Shown one piece after another: positions 44,971 to 53,463 of a DNA stretch of 64,000 nucleotides. Every line of letters starts with the position of its first letter. Within the stretch, counting starts at the first letter, position 1. This DNA comes from Anaerosalibacter massiliensis. Lineage in GTDB: Bacteria; Bacillota; Clostridia; Tissierellales; Sporanaerobacteraceae. The translations under genes were made by a program, and so were the position numbers. Where the stretch lies: positions 62,001 through 126,000 of the forward strand of contig CCEZ01000043.1 in NCBI GenBank assembly GCA_000751555.1. Direction: 5' to 3'. Under the pieces are notes generated by a model that saw nothing but the letters and a program-made list of their open reading frames with translations, had not been told where the DNA came from and searched no databases.

Positions 44971-45315
44971 TTGAGGTTAATATTGGACACTATTGATGAA
45001 AATCTAATAGTTAAATTTAAAGGGGAGTTAGATCATCATACAACTGAAAAAGCTAGAGAAAAAATTGACAAATGGTATTTTGAAAAGAGAAAAAGAAATA
45101 TAATATTTGATTTAAGAGAGTTAAATTTCATGGATAGTTCTGGAATAGGTCTTATAATGGGAAGATATAAGACTTGTAAGGAAAATAGGGGAGAGGTATT
45201 TATAGTAAATTCCAGTTCTAATCTAGAAAGAATCCTAAGTATGTCAGGAATTTATAAGATAATAAAAGTCTATCCAAGTGTTGATTCTATATTGGAAAAT
45301 ACTTTAGAGAGGTGA
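44971..45315 (+). CDS. spoIIAA: Anti-sigma-F factor antagonist SpoIIAA
   Basis: 114 residues from TTG 44971, chosen because AGGAGGG lies at 44958-44964; the ATG at 44944 is upstream of that site. STAS domain; the phosphorylatable serine is in NFMDSSGIGLI (second Ser of DSSG) near residue 56. Dephosphorylated SpoIIAA binds SpoIIAB and frees sigma-F in the forespore. First gene of the three-gene operon with spoIIAB and sigF. Confidence 0.92.
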   Translation: MRLILDTIDENLIVKFKGELDHHTTEKAREKIDKWYFEKRKRNIIFDLRELNFMDSSGIGLIMGRYKTCKENRGEVFIVNSSSNLERILSMSGIYKIIKVYPSVDSILENTLER

Positions 45316-45321
45316 GAGTTG

Positions 45322-45762
45322 ATGAGAAATGAAAATCATATGAAATTAGAATTTGTTAGTAAATCTAGCAATGAAGCTTTTGCAAGGGTAGTAGTAGCTG
45401 CTTTTGCTTCTCAACTAGACCCTACTATAGAAGAAATATCAGATATAAAAACAGCAGTTTCAGAAGCAGTTACAAATTCTATTATTCACGGATATGAAAA
45501 TTCTGAAGGAATTGTAACTATAGAGTGCAAAATAATTGATAATATAATAGAAATAATAATTGAAGATGATGGAAAGGGAATAAATAATTTAGAAAAAGCT
45601 TTAGAGCCTTTCTATACATCTAGACCAGAGTTAGAAAGATCAGGGATGGGCTTTACTGTAATGGAGACTTTTATGGATGATTTGGAAGTAATATCTGAGC
45701 CAGAAAAAGGGACTAAGGTTAAAATGACAAAGAAGTTTAAAAGCCTTTCTAATAGGGAGTAG
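45322..45762 (+). CDS. spoIIAB: Anti-sigma-F factor and serine kinase SpoIIAB
   Basis: 146 residues from ATG 45322 (GAGAGGTGAG site). GHKL ATPase fold: [11 protein letters not shown] (N-box, ~residue 50), IIEDDGKGI (G1-type, ~80) and [14 protein letters not shown] (~112). It holds sigma-F inactive and phosphorylates SpoIIAA. Start follows the spoIIAA stop by six bases. Confidence 0.93.
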   Translation: MRNENHMKLEFVSKSSNEAFARVVVAAFASQLDPTIEEISDIKTAVSEAVTNSIIHGYENSEGIVTIECKIIDNIIEIIIEDDGKGINNLEKALEPFYTSRPELERSGMGFTVMETFMDDLEVISEPEKGTKVKMTKKFKSLSNRE

Positions 45763-45767
45763 ATACT

Positions 45768-46529
45768 ATGACTAAAAAGGATATAAATGAAAATGGACTT
45801 TTAAGTCATGAGGAAACTATGAAACTTATAGTAGAGGCTCAAAATGGAAATGAAGAGGCTAAGGAAATATTAGTTAGTAGAAATATAGGACTTGTAAGAA
45901 GTGTATTAAAAGGATTTACTAATAGGGGTTATGATACTGAAGATTTATTTCAAATAGGTTGTATTGGTCTTCTGAAAGCCATAGATAAATTTGATGCAAG
46001 CTATAATGTAAAATTTTCTACATATGCTGTTCCCATGATTATAGGAGAAATTAAAAGATTTTTAAGAGATGATGGTATTATAAAGGTGAGTAGATCTTTA
46101 AAACAGGCTGCAATAAAAGTAAAAATTGCTTCAGAAAAATTATCTAAAGAATTGGGAAGAGAACCTACAATCCAGGAGATAGCTGATGAAATAGGCATGG
46201 ATAAAGAAGAAGTTATAGTAGCATTGGATTCTAATTATCAACCTGATTATTTACATGATATAATTCACGAAAGTGATGGTTCGCCTCTTTATTTAATTGA
46301 CAAAGTAAGTATAGATGAAGAAGATGAAGGAGATATTATAGATAAAATACTTTTAAAGGAAATGTTAGGTAAGTTAAAATCTAGGGATAGACAAATAATC
46401 ATAATGCGTTATTTTAAAGATAAAACTCAAGTTGAAGTGGCTAAAATGTTAGGCATATCTCAAGTCCAAGTATCAAGGATAGAAAAGAGAATATTAAAAA
46501 ATATGAGGGAAATGTTAGCAAAGGCATGA
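45768..46529 (+). CDS. sigF: RNA polymerase sigma-F, early forespore
   Basis: 253 residues, sigma-70 family. Region 2: DTEDLFQIGCIGLLKAIDKFD then KFSTYAVPMIIGEIKRFLRDDG; region 4 HTH: KTQVEVAKMLGISQVQVSRIEKRIL at the C-terminus. Directs forespore gene transcription after septation and normally activates spoIIR and other early genes. Overlap of the stop codon with the terminator palindrome at 46520. Confidence 0.95.
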   Translation: MTKKDINENGLLSHEETMKLIVEAQNGNEEAKEILVSRNIGLVRSVLKGFTNRGYDTEDLFQIGCIGLLKAIDKFDASYNVKFSTYAVPMIIGEIKRFLRDDGIIKVSRSLKQAAIKVKIASEKLSKELGREPTIQEIADEIGMDKEEVIVALDSNYQPDYLHDIIHESDGSPLYLIDKVSIDEEDEGDIIDKILLKEMLGKLKSRDRQIIIMRYFKDKTQVEVAKMLGISQVQVSRIEKRILKNMREMLAKA

Positions 46530-46549
46530 ATTCATGCCTTTATTTTTTT
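46520..46549 (+). terminator. Terminator overlapping the end of sigF
   Basis: AAAGGCATGAATTCATGCCTTT palindrome (quoted by parts: AAAGGCATGAA / TTCATGCCTTT) followed by ATTTTTTT; the TGA stop lies inside. Confidence 0.85.
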
Positions 46550-46610
46550 GAATTAAAATAAAATAAAGGTAAATAATAAAGATGAGAATAAAAGATATGG
46601 GAGTGATTTA

Positions 46611-46772
46611 ATGAAAATAAAAACTAGAAATTTACTAATACTAGTCTTAGTGCTTATTTTTTCTTTCTCAATGGGAATAATTTTATATAAGAACAATAAT
46701 AAATCTAATAAATCTATTCCCAAGAAAGCAAAGTTTGTATTGAATACTATTGATTATAATAGAAAAGAATAG
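46611..46772 (+). CDS. Small 53-residue single-pass membrane protein between sigF and spoVAA
   Basis: ATG 46611, TAG at 46770-46772, with GGGAGTGA about 10 bases before the start. MKIKTRNLL then a hydrophobic segment of ~17 residues (ILVLVLIFSFSMGIILY) and a polar Asn/Lys-rich tail. It lies six bases before the spoVAA start, so it is probably the first gene of the spoVA message. No family recognised. A sporulation role is inferred from position only. Confidence 0.6.
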   Translation: MKIKTRNLLILVLVLIFSFSMGIILYKNNNKSNKSIPKKAKFVLNTIDYNRKE

Positions 46773-46778
46773 ATTGAG

Positions 46779-47414
46779 GTGAGAATCATAGATAAAGATC
46801 AAGCATATATAAAATTAGAATCTAGATATACTGTAGAGCCAAATAGTAATGTTTATTTAACTGATGTAGCTGAAATATACTGTAATAATCCAAATGTACA
46901 AAAATTTTTAGAAGGGCTTAAAGTATATAAATCTAAAAATGAAGAAATTTATGAATTCATATCTGCTATAGATATATTAAGTAAAATAGAAAATCAAAAA
47001 GATAATGTAGATGTAGTAATGACTGGAGAACCTGAAGTGTTAATTGAAGTTAAAAAAGCAGAGAGAAAAAGTAAGATATTTGAATATTTTAAAGTATTAA
47101 TAGTATGTTTAGTATTATTTTTTGGAGCAGGATTGGCGATTATATATTTTCACGAAGATGTAAATATGCAGAAGTGTATGGAAAAAATTTTTTATACAAT
47201 TACAGGAGAATATAATAAGAATCCTTTAATTATACTCATTCCATATTCTCTAGGTATAGGCATAGGCATGGGAGCTTTTTTCAGTCCTATATTTAGTGTT
47301 AAATCAAAACGAAAAGAGCCAGGTCCATTGGAAGTAGAAATGGATCAATATAATAAAGAAATAGATGAATACATTGTAGAGGAAATAAAAAATACTGAGA
47401 AACCTCTTAAATAG
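46779..47414 (+). CDS. spoVAA: Stage V sporulation protein AA
   Basis: 211 residues. N-terminal soluble ~95 residues (SpoVAA_N-like), two membrane segments (~105-125 and ~150-170) with PYSLGIGIGMGAFFSP. Start GTG 46779. SpoVA proteins form the channel that moves dipicolinic acid into the forespore and out on germination. First of the five spoVA genes here in canonical order. Confidence 0.85.
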   Translation: MRIIDKDQAYIKLESRYTVEPNSNVYLTDVAEIYCNNPNVQKFLEGLKVYKSKNEEIYEFISAIDILSKIENQKDNVDVVMTGEPEVLIEVKKAERKSKIFEYFKVLIVCLVLFFGAGLAIIYFHEDVNMQKCMEKIFYTITGEYNKNPLIILIPYSLGIGIGMGAFFSPIFSVKSKRKEPGPLEVEMDQYNKEIDEYIVEEIKNTEKPLK

Positions 47415-47425
47415 GTGGTGATACT

Positions 47426-47845
47426 TTGTTAAATGCTTTACTAATGTTTATAGGAGTATCTGGAGGAATAGTTGTAGGAAATGCAGCAGGTGCTTTTATT
47501 TCTTTGTTAGGGATAGTTCCAAGATTAGCGCAGATAAGTGATACAGATAGTAGAGTACCTTTATATCAATGGATTTTAATTATATCTGCAACTATGTTTA
47601 GTTTTATATTTTTTTCAGAGTTCTCTTTTAAATTTAGTAAATATCTTTTAATTATACTTGGACTGTTTTTTGGTACTTTTGTAGGGCTATTTGCTTCTGC
47701 ACTGGCAGAAGTTTTAAATGTAATACCAGTATTATCTAGAAAAATGGAAATTATCTACTATACACCTCTCTTAATTATCTCGATAGTATTAGGAAAGGTA
47801 TCAGCTTCATTATTAAACTGGTTAGTATTAGTTAATTACAAATAG
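47426..47845 (+). CDS. spoVAB: Stage V sporulation protein AB
   Basis: 139 residues, four hydrophobic segments, TTG start at 47426 behind AGGTGGTGAT. ISGGIVVGNAAGAFISLLGIVPRLAQ-like N-terminus (VSGGIVVGNAAGAF) is typical. Integral inner-membrane component of the SpoVA DPA channel system. Confidence 0.88.
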   Translation: MLNALLMFIGVSGGIVVGNAAGAFISLLGIVPRLAQISDTDSRVPLYQWILIISATMFSFIFFSEFSFKFSKYLLIILGLFFGTFVGLFASALAEVLNVIPVLSRKMEIIYYTPLLIISIVLGKVSASLLNWLVLVNYK

Positions 47846-47858
47846 AAAGGAGTAAATT

Positions 47859-48308
47859 ATGGATAGATTAAATAAAAAGGAATATGAAAAGTATGCAGAA
47901 AAGAAAATCCCAACACCTACTTATTTTAAAAATATATTTTGGGCTTTTGTTGTAGGTGGTGGAATATGTGTATTAGGTCAATTTATTAGAAATTGGCTTT
48001 TTTCAAGAGGTTTAAATGAAAAACAGGTAGCTGCAGGAACCTCTATAATGTTAGTATTTATTGGTGCTTTCTTAACAGGTATTGGAGTATATGATAGATT
48101 AGGAAAAGTTGCAGGAGCAGGTTCAATAGTACCTATTACTGGATTTGCCAATTCTATAGTCTCTCCAGCTATGGAATTTAAAAGAGAAGGTTATGTTTTT
48201 GGAGTAGCAGCACGAATGTTTACAATAGCAGGACCAGTTTTAGTATATGGAATAGGAAGTTCTATTTTGGTTGGAATAATCTATTTGCTATTTGGAGGTG
48301 GTAAATAA
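47859..48308 (+). CDS. spoVAC: Stage V sporulation protein AC
   Basis: 149 residues, four membrane segments; AFVVGGGICVLGQFIRNW (~residue 29) and GKVAGAGSIVPITGFANSIVSPAMEFKREG (~90-119) are family hallmarks. SpoVAC acts as a mechanosensitive DPA channel in spores of Bacillus. RBS AAAGGAG. Confidence 0.92.
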   Translation: MDRLNKKEYEKYAEKKIPTPTYFKNIFWAFVVGGGICVLGQFIRNWLFSRGLNEKQVAAGTSIMLVFIGAFLTGIGVYDRLGKVAGAGSIVPITGFANSIVSPAMEFKREGYVFGVAARMFTIAGPVLVYGIGSSILVGIIYLLFGGGK

Positions 48309-48309
48309 T

Positions 48310-49329
48310 ATGACACTGAAAAGAATAGGAACTCAGACTGTAAAGCTAGAGAATCCTCCATCTATTATTAGTACCGCAAGTATTGTAGGACCTAAAGAGG
48401 GAGAAGGACCACTTAAAGAGTACTTTGATATGATTTTAGAAGATGATCTTTGGGGCCAAGAATCTTGGGAAAAATGTGAAAGCAAATTACAAGAAGAGGC
48501 AGTAAAGATGGCATTAACTAATGCTGAATTAACAGAAAGTGATATTAATTATCTTTTTTCTGGAGATTTACTAAATCAAATTATTTCTTCTTCCTATTGT
48601 GCTAGACAACTTAGTATGCCTTATTTTGGCCTTTATGGAGCATGTTCTACTATGGCCCAATCTTTAAGTTTAGGTGCTATGACTATAGACGGAGGATTTG
48701 CTGACTATGTAGCTTGTGTTACTTCTAGTCATTTTAGTTCAGCGGAAAGACAATTCCGTTATCCACTAGAGTTTGGAAATCAGAGGCCATTTTCTTCTCA
48801 GTGGACTATAACTGGTTCTGGTGCTGCTATAGTATCTTCTACAGGAAATGGACCTTTTGTTACATATGTAACTACAGGAAAGGTTATTGATGCAGGGATA
48901 AAAGATGTAAACAATATGGGGGCAGCTATGGCTCCGGCTGCAGTAGATACTATATCAAATCATTTTAAAGATACAGGGTATACTCCAGATGATTATGATT
49001 TAATAATAACTGGAGATTTAGGTTTTGTAGGAAAAGACATTACATCAGATCTATTAAAACAAGAAGGATATGATATATCAGAGGTTTTTAATGATAGTGG
49101 GATTAAGATATTTGCTCATAAAGAACAAGATACTCATGCTGGTGGAAGTGGCTGTGGCTGTTCAGCAGTAGTATTTGCTGGTTATGTATATAAGGAACTT
49201 TTAAAAGGTAGTTTAAATAAGGTTCTCCTAATTTCTACAGGTGCTCTTCACTCTCCAATCAGTACACAGCAAGGAGAATCTATACCAGGTATAGCACATG
49301 CAGTAACTATAAGCAATTCAAAAGAGTAG
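48310..49329 (+). CDS. spoVAD: Stage V sporulation protein AD
   Basis: 339 residues from ATG 48310, after GGAGGTGG at 48294-48301. Thiolase-like fold without a catalytic triad; GACSTMAQSLSLGAMTIDGG near residue 112 and HAGGSGCGCSAVVFAGY near residue 278 are typical. SpoVAD binds dipicolinic acid at the inner membrane surface. Start overlaps nothing; spoVAC stops two bases before. Confidence 0.93.
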   Translation: MTLKRIGTQTVKLENPPSIISTASIVGPKEGEGPLKEYFDMILEDDLWGQESWEKCESKLQEEAVKMALTNAELTESDINYLFSGDLLNQIISSSYCARQLSMPYFGLYGACSTMAQSLSLGAMTIDGGFADYVACVTSSHFSSAERQFRYPLEFGNQRPFSSQWTITGSGAAIVSSTGNGPFVTYVTTGKVIDAGIKDVNNMGAAMAPAAVDTISNHFKDTGYTPDDYDLIITGDLGFVGKDITSDLLKQEGYDISEVFNDSGIKIFAHKEQDTHAGGSGCGCSAVVFAGYVYKELLKGSLNKVLLISTGALHSPISTQQGESIPGIAHAVTISNSKE

Positions 49330-49342
49330 AGGAGGATTTGAA

Positions 49343-49699
49343 ATGGAATATTTAAAAGCTTTTATAATTGGCGGGCTTATATGTGTTATAGGTCAAATTT
49401 TAATGGATGCTACTAAATTGACTCCTGCCCATATCCTTGTAATATTTGTTACATCTGGTGTCATACTTACAGCCATAGGAATATATGAACCTTTGATTGA
49501 TTTTGCTCAAGCAGGAGCATCAGTGCCACTAACAGGATTTGGATATGCCCTTTGCAATGGAGCATTTGAGGGAGTTAAAAAAAGTGGACTTATAGGAGCA
49601 TTTACTGGAGGATTAGAAGCTACTGCTGGAGGTATAGCAGGAGCTATTATATTTGGATATATCATGTCAATAGTATCAAATCCAAAAACAAAGGACTAA
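49343..49699 (+). CDS. spoVAE: Stage V sporulation protein AE (AEb type)
   Basis: 118 residues, three to four membrane segments, homologous to SpoVAC: AFIIGGLICVIGQILMDATK and AGASVPLTGFGYALCNGAFEGVKKSGLIG. RBS GAGGAGG. Last gene of the spoVA operon; the converging PBP gene ends 39 bp away. Confidence 0.9.
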   Translation: MEYLKAFIIGGLICVIGQILMDATKLTPAHILVIFVTSGVILTAIGIYEPLIDFAQAGASVPLTGFGYALCNGAFEGVKKSGLIGAFTGGLEATAGGIAGAIIFGYIMSIVSNPKTKD

Positions 49700-49703
49700 A
49701 AAT

Positions 49704-49734
49704 AAAGGACTAAGGAAAATTTCCTTAGCCCTTT
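49704..49734. terminator. Shared terminator of spoVA operon and the PBP gene
   Basis: AAAGGaCTAAGGAAA / TTTCCTTAGcCCTTT stem between convergent genes. Confidence 0.7.
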
Positions 49735-49737
49735 AAA

Positions 49738-52647
49738 TTAATTATTATTTCCATTGGTTTTGTCCTTACCTTCGCTTGGATTACCTGAATCTGGAGATCC
49801 GTTAGGATTTTCATCATTTCCTGGATCTTTTGGACTCTCTGGATTTTCTGGATTTTCTGGGTTTTCTGGTGGTGGAGTTACATCATCTTTTTTATCATCC
49901 TTTTTATCATCCTTTTTATCATCCTTTTTATCATCTTTGTCTTTATCTTTATCCTTTTCCTTATCTTTATCTTCTTCTTTCTCCTTATCTTTTTCCTTAT
50001 CTTCTTCATCCGGCTTTTCCTTTATAATTCCCTTATGAGCATTGCAAGATGCAGTAGGAACAGTGCCTTCTACAAATATTTCTGATATTATAGTACCTTC
50101 ACTACTACATAGTGTACCAGGTAGTTTTCCAGATTTAGAACATACATTGGCAGTTGTTATACCATTTGGCCTGTCAAATCTTTTATTTTCTAAGCCTTCA
50201 TGAGCTTTAGTCATAATATTTCTCCACAGACCAGAGGCCATTGAACTTCCCTGATTCAATTTGATTGCAGGAGAATCATTTCCTATCCATACTGCTGATA
50301 CATAATATGGTGTATATCCAACAAACCAAGCATCTGCATTTTCCTGAGTAGTACCTGTCTTACCAGCTGTAGTCATATTAGGAATAGCCGCTTTTTTTGC
50401 AGTACCGCTTGTTACAGTGGTTCTTAAGATATCAGTCATTACATAAGCTACTTGTGGAGATACTACTTTATTTTTCTTAGGCTCATTGTCAATAAGGACA
50501 TTTCCATGTTTATCTAGTATTTTAGTAAAAGATGTAGGTTCAATATAGGTTCCACCATTTGCAATAGAACCAAAAGCTGCTGTCATTTCCAATGGAGTAA
50601 TTCCTCTTGTCATACCACCAAGACCTAAAGCAGCAAGGTTTTCATCATTACTTGCTTTATTTTCACTACTAGATATAAAATTATCATCCTTAGGATTATT
50701 TTTATTCACAATTCCCATTCTAGACAAATATTCTATAGAAGTATCTATACCAATAGATTCTAAAGTCTTAACAGAGTTTACATTCATAGATTGTTCTACA
50801 GATTTTCTAAGAGGAGTAGGTCCCCAATAGCCTTTATACCAGTTATTTGGCCACAAATTGCCAGCTCCATTATAATGAGGTGCATCATCAATAGCAGTAG
50901 CTGCAGTAAATCCATTATCTAATGCTGGTAGATATACAGCAATAGGCTTTATAGATGAACCTGGCTGTCTAGGAGAAGAAGTGGCTCTATTTAATAATTT
51001 ATTTCCTTTGATATCTCTTCCACCTACTAGAGATTTTATTTGACCATTAGTATGATCCATTATAACTGTAGCAGATTGAGGTTGAACTACTCCTTCTTCA
51101 TTTCTAAAGAAATAATCATCGCTTATAATTAAATTGCCATTTTCATCAAGAGAATAGAAATCTTTATTTTTAGATAAAAAGTCTTTAGAAATAATTATTT
51201 CTTTATTCTCTCCTATACGATATGCATCCTCAGAAATAGCCAAAGCTCCAACGGGATGAGTAGTTAAATTTCTCTTTTCATTAACTGTATAATAATCAGC
51301 AATATCTATACTTTTTGTATAAGGAGTGAGTTTTTTATTGTTGATTATTAAGTTATCGTCATTAATTTGGAAAGAACCATTTTCTATCATAAGATTAAAA
51401 TTCTTGTCAAATAAATGATCCTGTCTATAATATATAATGTTATTTCTTTCATCTCTTATATTTCCACTGCTATCTAGAGACCAGCTGATTAATACAGGTT
51501 TTCCAGCTCCTTCTGGATTTCCAAATAAAATTTCTGTAAAGTTTCTGTAGACATCTTCTATTTTATGTTGCATATCTACATCCATAGTAGAATATATTTT
51601 TAGTCCACCAGTATATAATTCTTTTTCTGCTTCTTCTCTTGTATAATCAAGTTTTTCAACTAAAGCATCAATAACTTGAGATTTAACGAAATCAGTAAAA
51701 TAAGAGGATATTCCTTTGATTTTCTTCTCTCCAGGTTTTAAATGTTCTGCCACATTTTCACTTAAGGCCTCTTTATACTGTTTTTCTGTAATATAGCCTA
51801 ATTCTTTCATTTTCATAAGGACTACTTTCTGACGATTTACAGCTTCATCATTATATACAGCAATGTATTTTTCACCTAAAATGTCAATTTGTCCTACTTC
51901 GGCAGTGGACTTGCTGTCAAAGTTTTCAGGTTTAACTATTTTATAGGGTGGGTACTTAGATGGACTTTTGACTATACCTGCAAGAAGTGCACTTTCTCCA
52001 ATAGTTAAATCCTCTACATTTTTTGAAAAATAAGTTTGTGAAGCTTCTTGTACTCCATAAGCACCTTGGCCTAAATAAATTCTATTTAAATAGGCTTCAA
52101 GTATTTGATCTTTTGTAAGAGCTTTTTCTAGTCGTAGAGCGATATAAGCTTCTTTAATTTTCCTATCAAGTTTTTTTTCATTAGTTAGATATAGATTTCT
52201 AGCTAATTGTTGAGTTATAGTACTAGCTCCTCTTACTGTAGATTTAGCCTTTATATTGTCTATGACAGCACTCATAATTCCCTTTGGATCTACTCCCATA
52301 TGTTTTTCAAATCTTTCATCTTCAATAGCTATAAATGCATCTTGTAGATGCTTAGGGATTTTTTCTAAATCAACAATAGTCCTATATTCTTGAGTTTGAA
52401 CCTTTTCTATCACCTTTCCATTTTCATCTAATATAAATGAAGTTTGATTTAACAATGCCTCTATATTTGTAGGCTCTATTTCTGGAGCATCTTTTACTAT
52501 AGCTACTACAATACCAGTTATAGCACCTATAGATATTACAATAACTACTAATAATGCTAATAAAGATATTTTTAACTTACTTTTCTCTTTTTTGACTTCT
52601 TTTTTATTATTTGTTTTTTTTGTCTTTCTTTTATTGCTCTCTGACAT
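49738..52647 (-). CDS. Class A penicillin-binding protein (bifunctional transglycosylase/transpeptidase) with acidic/basic repeat tail
   Basis: 969 residues, minus strand, AAGGAGG before the start. Cytoplasmic Lys-rich N-terminus, one membrane anchor (~residues 29-50), GT51 domain with catalytic Glu in IEDERFEKHMG (~112) and GASTITQQLARN (~147), then the transpeptidase domain with the nucleophile in PGSSIKP, SMN and KTGTTQ motifs. A PASTA/OB-like insertion of several hundred residues lies between. The C-terminal ~100 residues are low-complexity: EDKEKDKEK, four KKDD repeats, then Pro/Glu/Asn repeats. Polymerises and crosslinks peptidoglycan. Confidence 0.92.
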   Translation of the reverse strand: MSESNKRKTKKTNNKKEVKKEKSKLKISLLALLVVIVISIGAITGIVVAIVKDAPEIEPTNIEALLNQTSFILDENGKVIEKVQTQEYRTIVDLEKIPKHLQDAFIAIEDERFEKHMGVDPKGIMSAVIDNIKAKSTVRGASTITQQLARNLYLTNEKKLDRKIKEAYIALRLEKALTKDQILEAYLNRIYLGQGAYGVQEASQTYFSKNVEDLTIGESALLAGIVKSPSKYPPYKIVKPENFDSKSTAEVGQIDILGEKYIAVYNDEAVNRQKVVLMKMKELGYITEKQYKEALSENVAEHLKPGEKKIKGISSYFTDFVKSQVIDALVEKLDYTREEAEKELYTGGLKIYSTMDVDMQHKIEDVYRNFTEILFGNPEGAGKPVLISWSLDSSGNIRDERNNIIYYRQDHLFDKNFNLMIENGSFQINDDNLIINNKKLTPYTKSIDIADYYTVNEKRNLTTHPVGALAISEDAYRIGENKEIIISKDFLSKNKDFYSLDENGNLIISDDYFFRNEEGVVQPQSATVIMDHTNGQIKSLVGGRDIKGNKLLNRATSSPRQPGSSIKPIAVYLPALDNGFTAATAIDDAPHYNGAGNLWPNNWYKGYWGPTPLRKSVEQSMNVNSVKTLESIGIDTSIEYLSRMGIVNKNNPKDDNFISSSENKASNDENLAALGLGGMTRGITPLEMTAAFGSIANGGTYIEPTSFTKILDKHGNVLIDNEPKKNKVVSPQVAYVMTDILRTTVTSGTAKKAAIPNMTTAGKTGTTQENADAWFVGYTPYYVSAVWIGNDSPAIKLNQGSSMASGLWRNIMTKAHEGLENKRFDRPNGITTANVCSKSGKLPGTLCSSEGTIISEIFVEGTVPTASCNAHKGIIKEKPDEEDKEKDKEKEEDKDKEKDKDKDKDDKKDDKKDDKKDDKKDDVTPPPENPENPENPESPKDPGNDENPNGSPDSGNPSEGKDKTNGNNN
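49878..49945 (-). repeat. 12-bp tandem repeat encoding the KKDD tail
   Basis: On the plus strand a 12-mer of the type CATCCTTTTTAT recurs about four times between 49890 and 49936, giving four DDKK units in the protein. Repeat number could vary by slippage. Confidence 0.7.
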
Positions 52648-52767
52648 TAAACTACCTCCTTAAATGGTAAAAAAGGTAAAATAGTAAATTAATTATAACA
52701 TATTTTTTCTATAAAAACACACTTTAAACTAATAGTATGCATATATTATATACGAGGGGGGCTTTTT

Positions 52768-53412
52768 TTGAAACATATATTTAAAAGAAATAAACATATT
52801 ATATGGATAGTTTTAGTAATTTTTGTTGTAATATACATATTTAAATATATTGATAAAAATATAAAACCTACATTAATAGCTATATCTGAGATTAAAGCAA
52901 AGGCTATGGCTACTGAAGTAATAAATGATTCTGTTAACTTAAGAATAAATGATGATATTGATTATAAAGATTTAATATTTGTTAAATATGATGATAATGG
53001 AAAAGTAACACTAATGCAAGCAAATACTATAGTAATGAATAGTATATCATCTGATGTTGCTTCAGAAGTACAAAAACAACTAAAAGAAATTTCTCAATCA
53101 AAAGTTGATGTGCCTTTGACAAATGCTTTTGATACACAACTTTTAAAACTACCTAGTATCAATATGGAAATAATACCTGAAGGAGCAGTTTCTGTAGATT
53201 TTGCCACTGAATTTCAAGAGTCTGGAATAAACCAAACTAGACATAGAATCTATCTAATTGTAGAAACTAATATTAAAATTATTGTGCCATTAGTATCTGA
53301 GGAAATTAAAATTAGTACTAATGTACCAATTGCAGAAACTATAATAATAGGAGATGTTCCAGAGCAATATATAAACGTTCCAGGAGATGATGTATTGAAA
53401 GTAGTTAAATAA
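52768..53412 (+). CDS. yunB: Sporulation protein YunB
   Basis: 214 residues, TTG start at 52768 behind GAGGGGGG. One N-terminal membrane anchor (~residues 12-30), then a soluble domain with ATEVINDSVN and VPLTNAFDTQLL, as in YunB. In Bacillus it is a mother-cell gene (sigma-E) needed for efficient spore formation; the molecular role is not known. The Thr/Val-rich C-terminal half lies outside the membrane. Confidence 0.85.
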   Translation: MKHIFKRNKHIIWIVLVIFVVIYIFKYIDKNIKPTLIAISEIKAKAMATEVINDSVNLRINDDIDYKDLIFVKYDDNGKVTLMQANTIVMNSISSDVASEVQKQLKEISQSKVDVPLTNAFDTQLLKLPSINMEIIPEGAVSVDFATEFQESGINQTRHRIYLIVETNIKIIVPLVSEEIKISTNVPIAETIIIGDVPEQYINVPGDDVLKVVK

Positions 53413-53463
53413 TAGAAAAGAAATAATATATATAGTATAATATGATAGAGAATGGATGGTGAT

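Noticed and set aside
49754-50038. Plus-strand Ser/Leu-rich ORFs opposite the PBP tail
   Set aside because: They are antisense readings of the low-complexity KD/PEN repeat tail of the minus-strand PBP.
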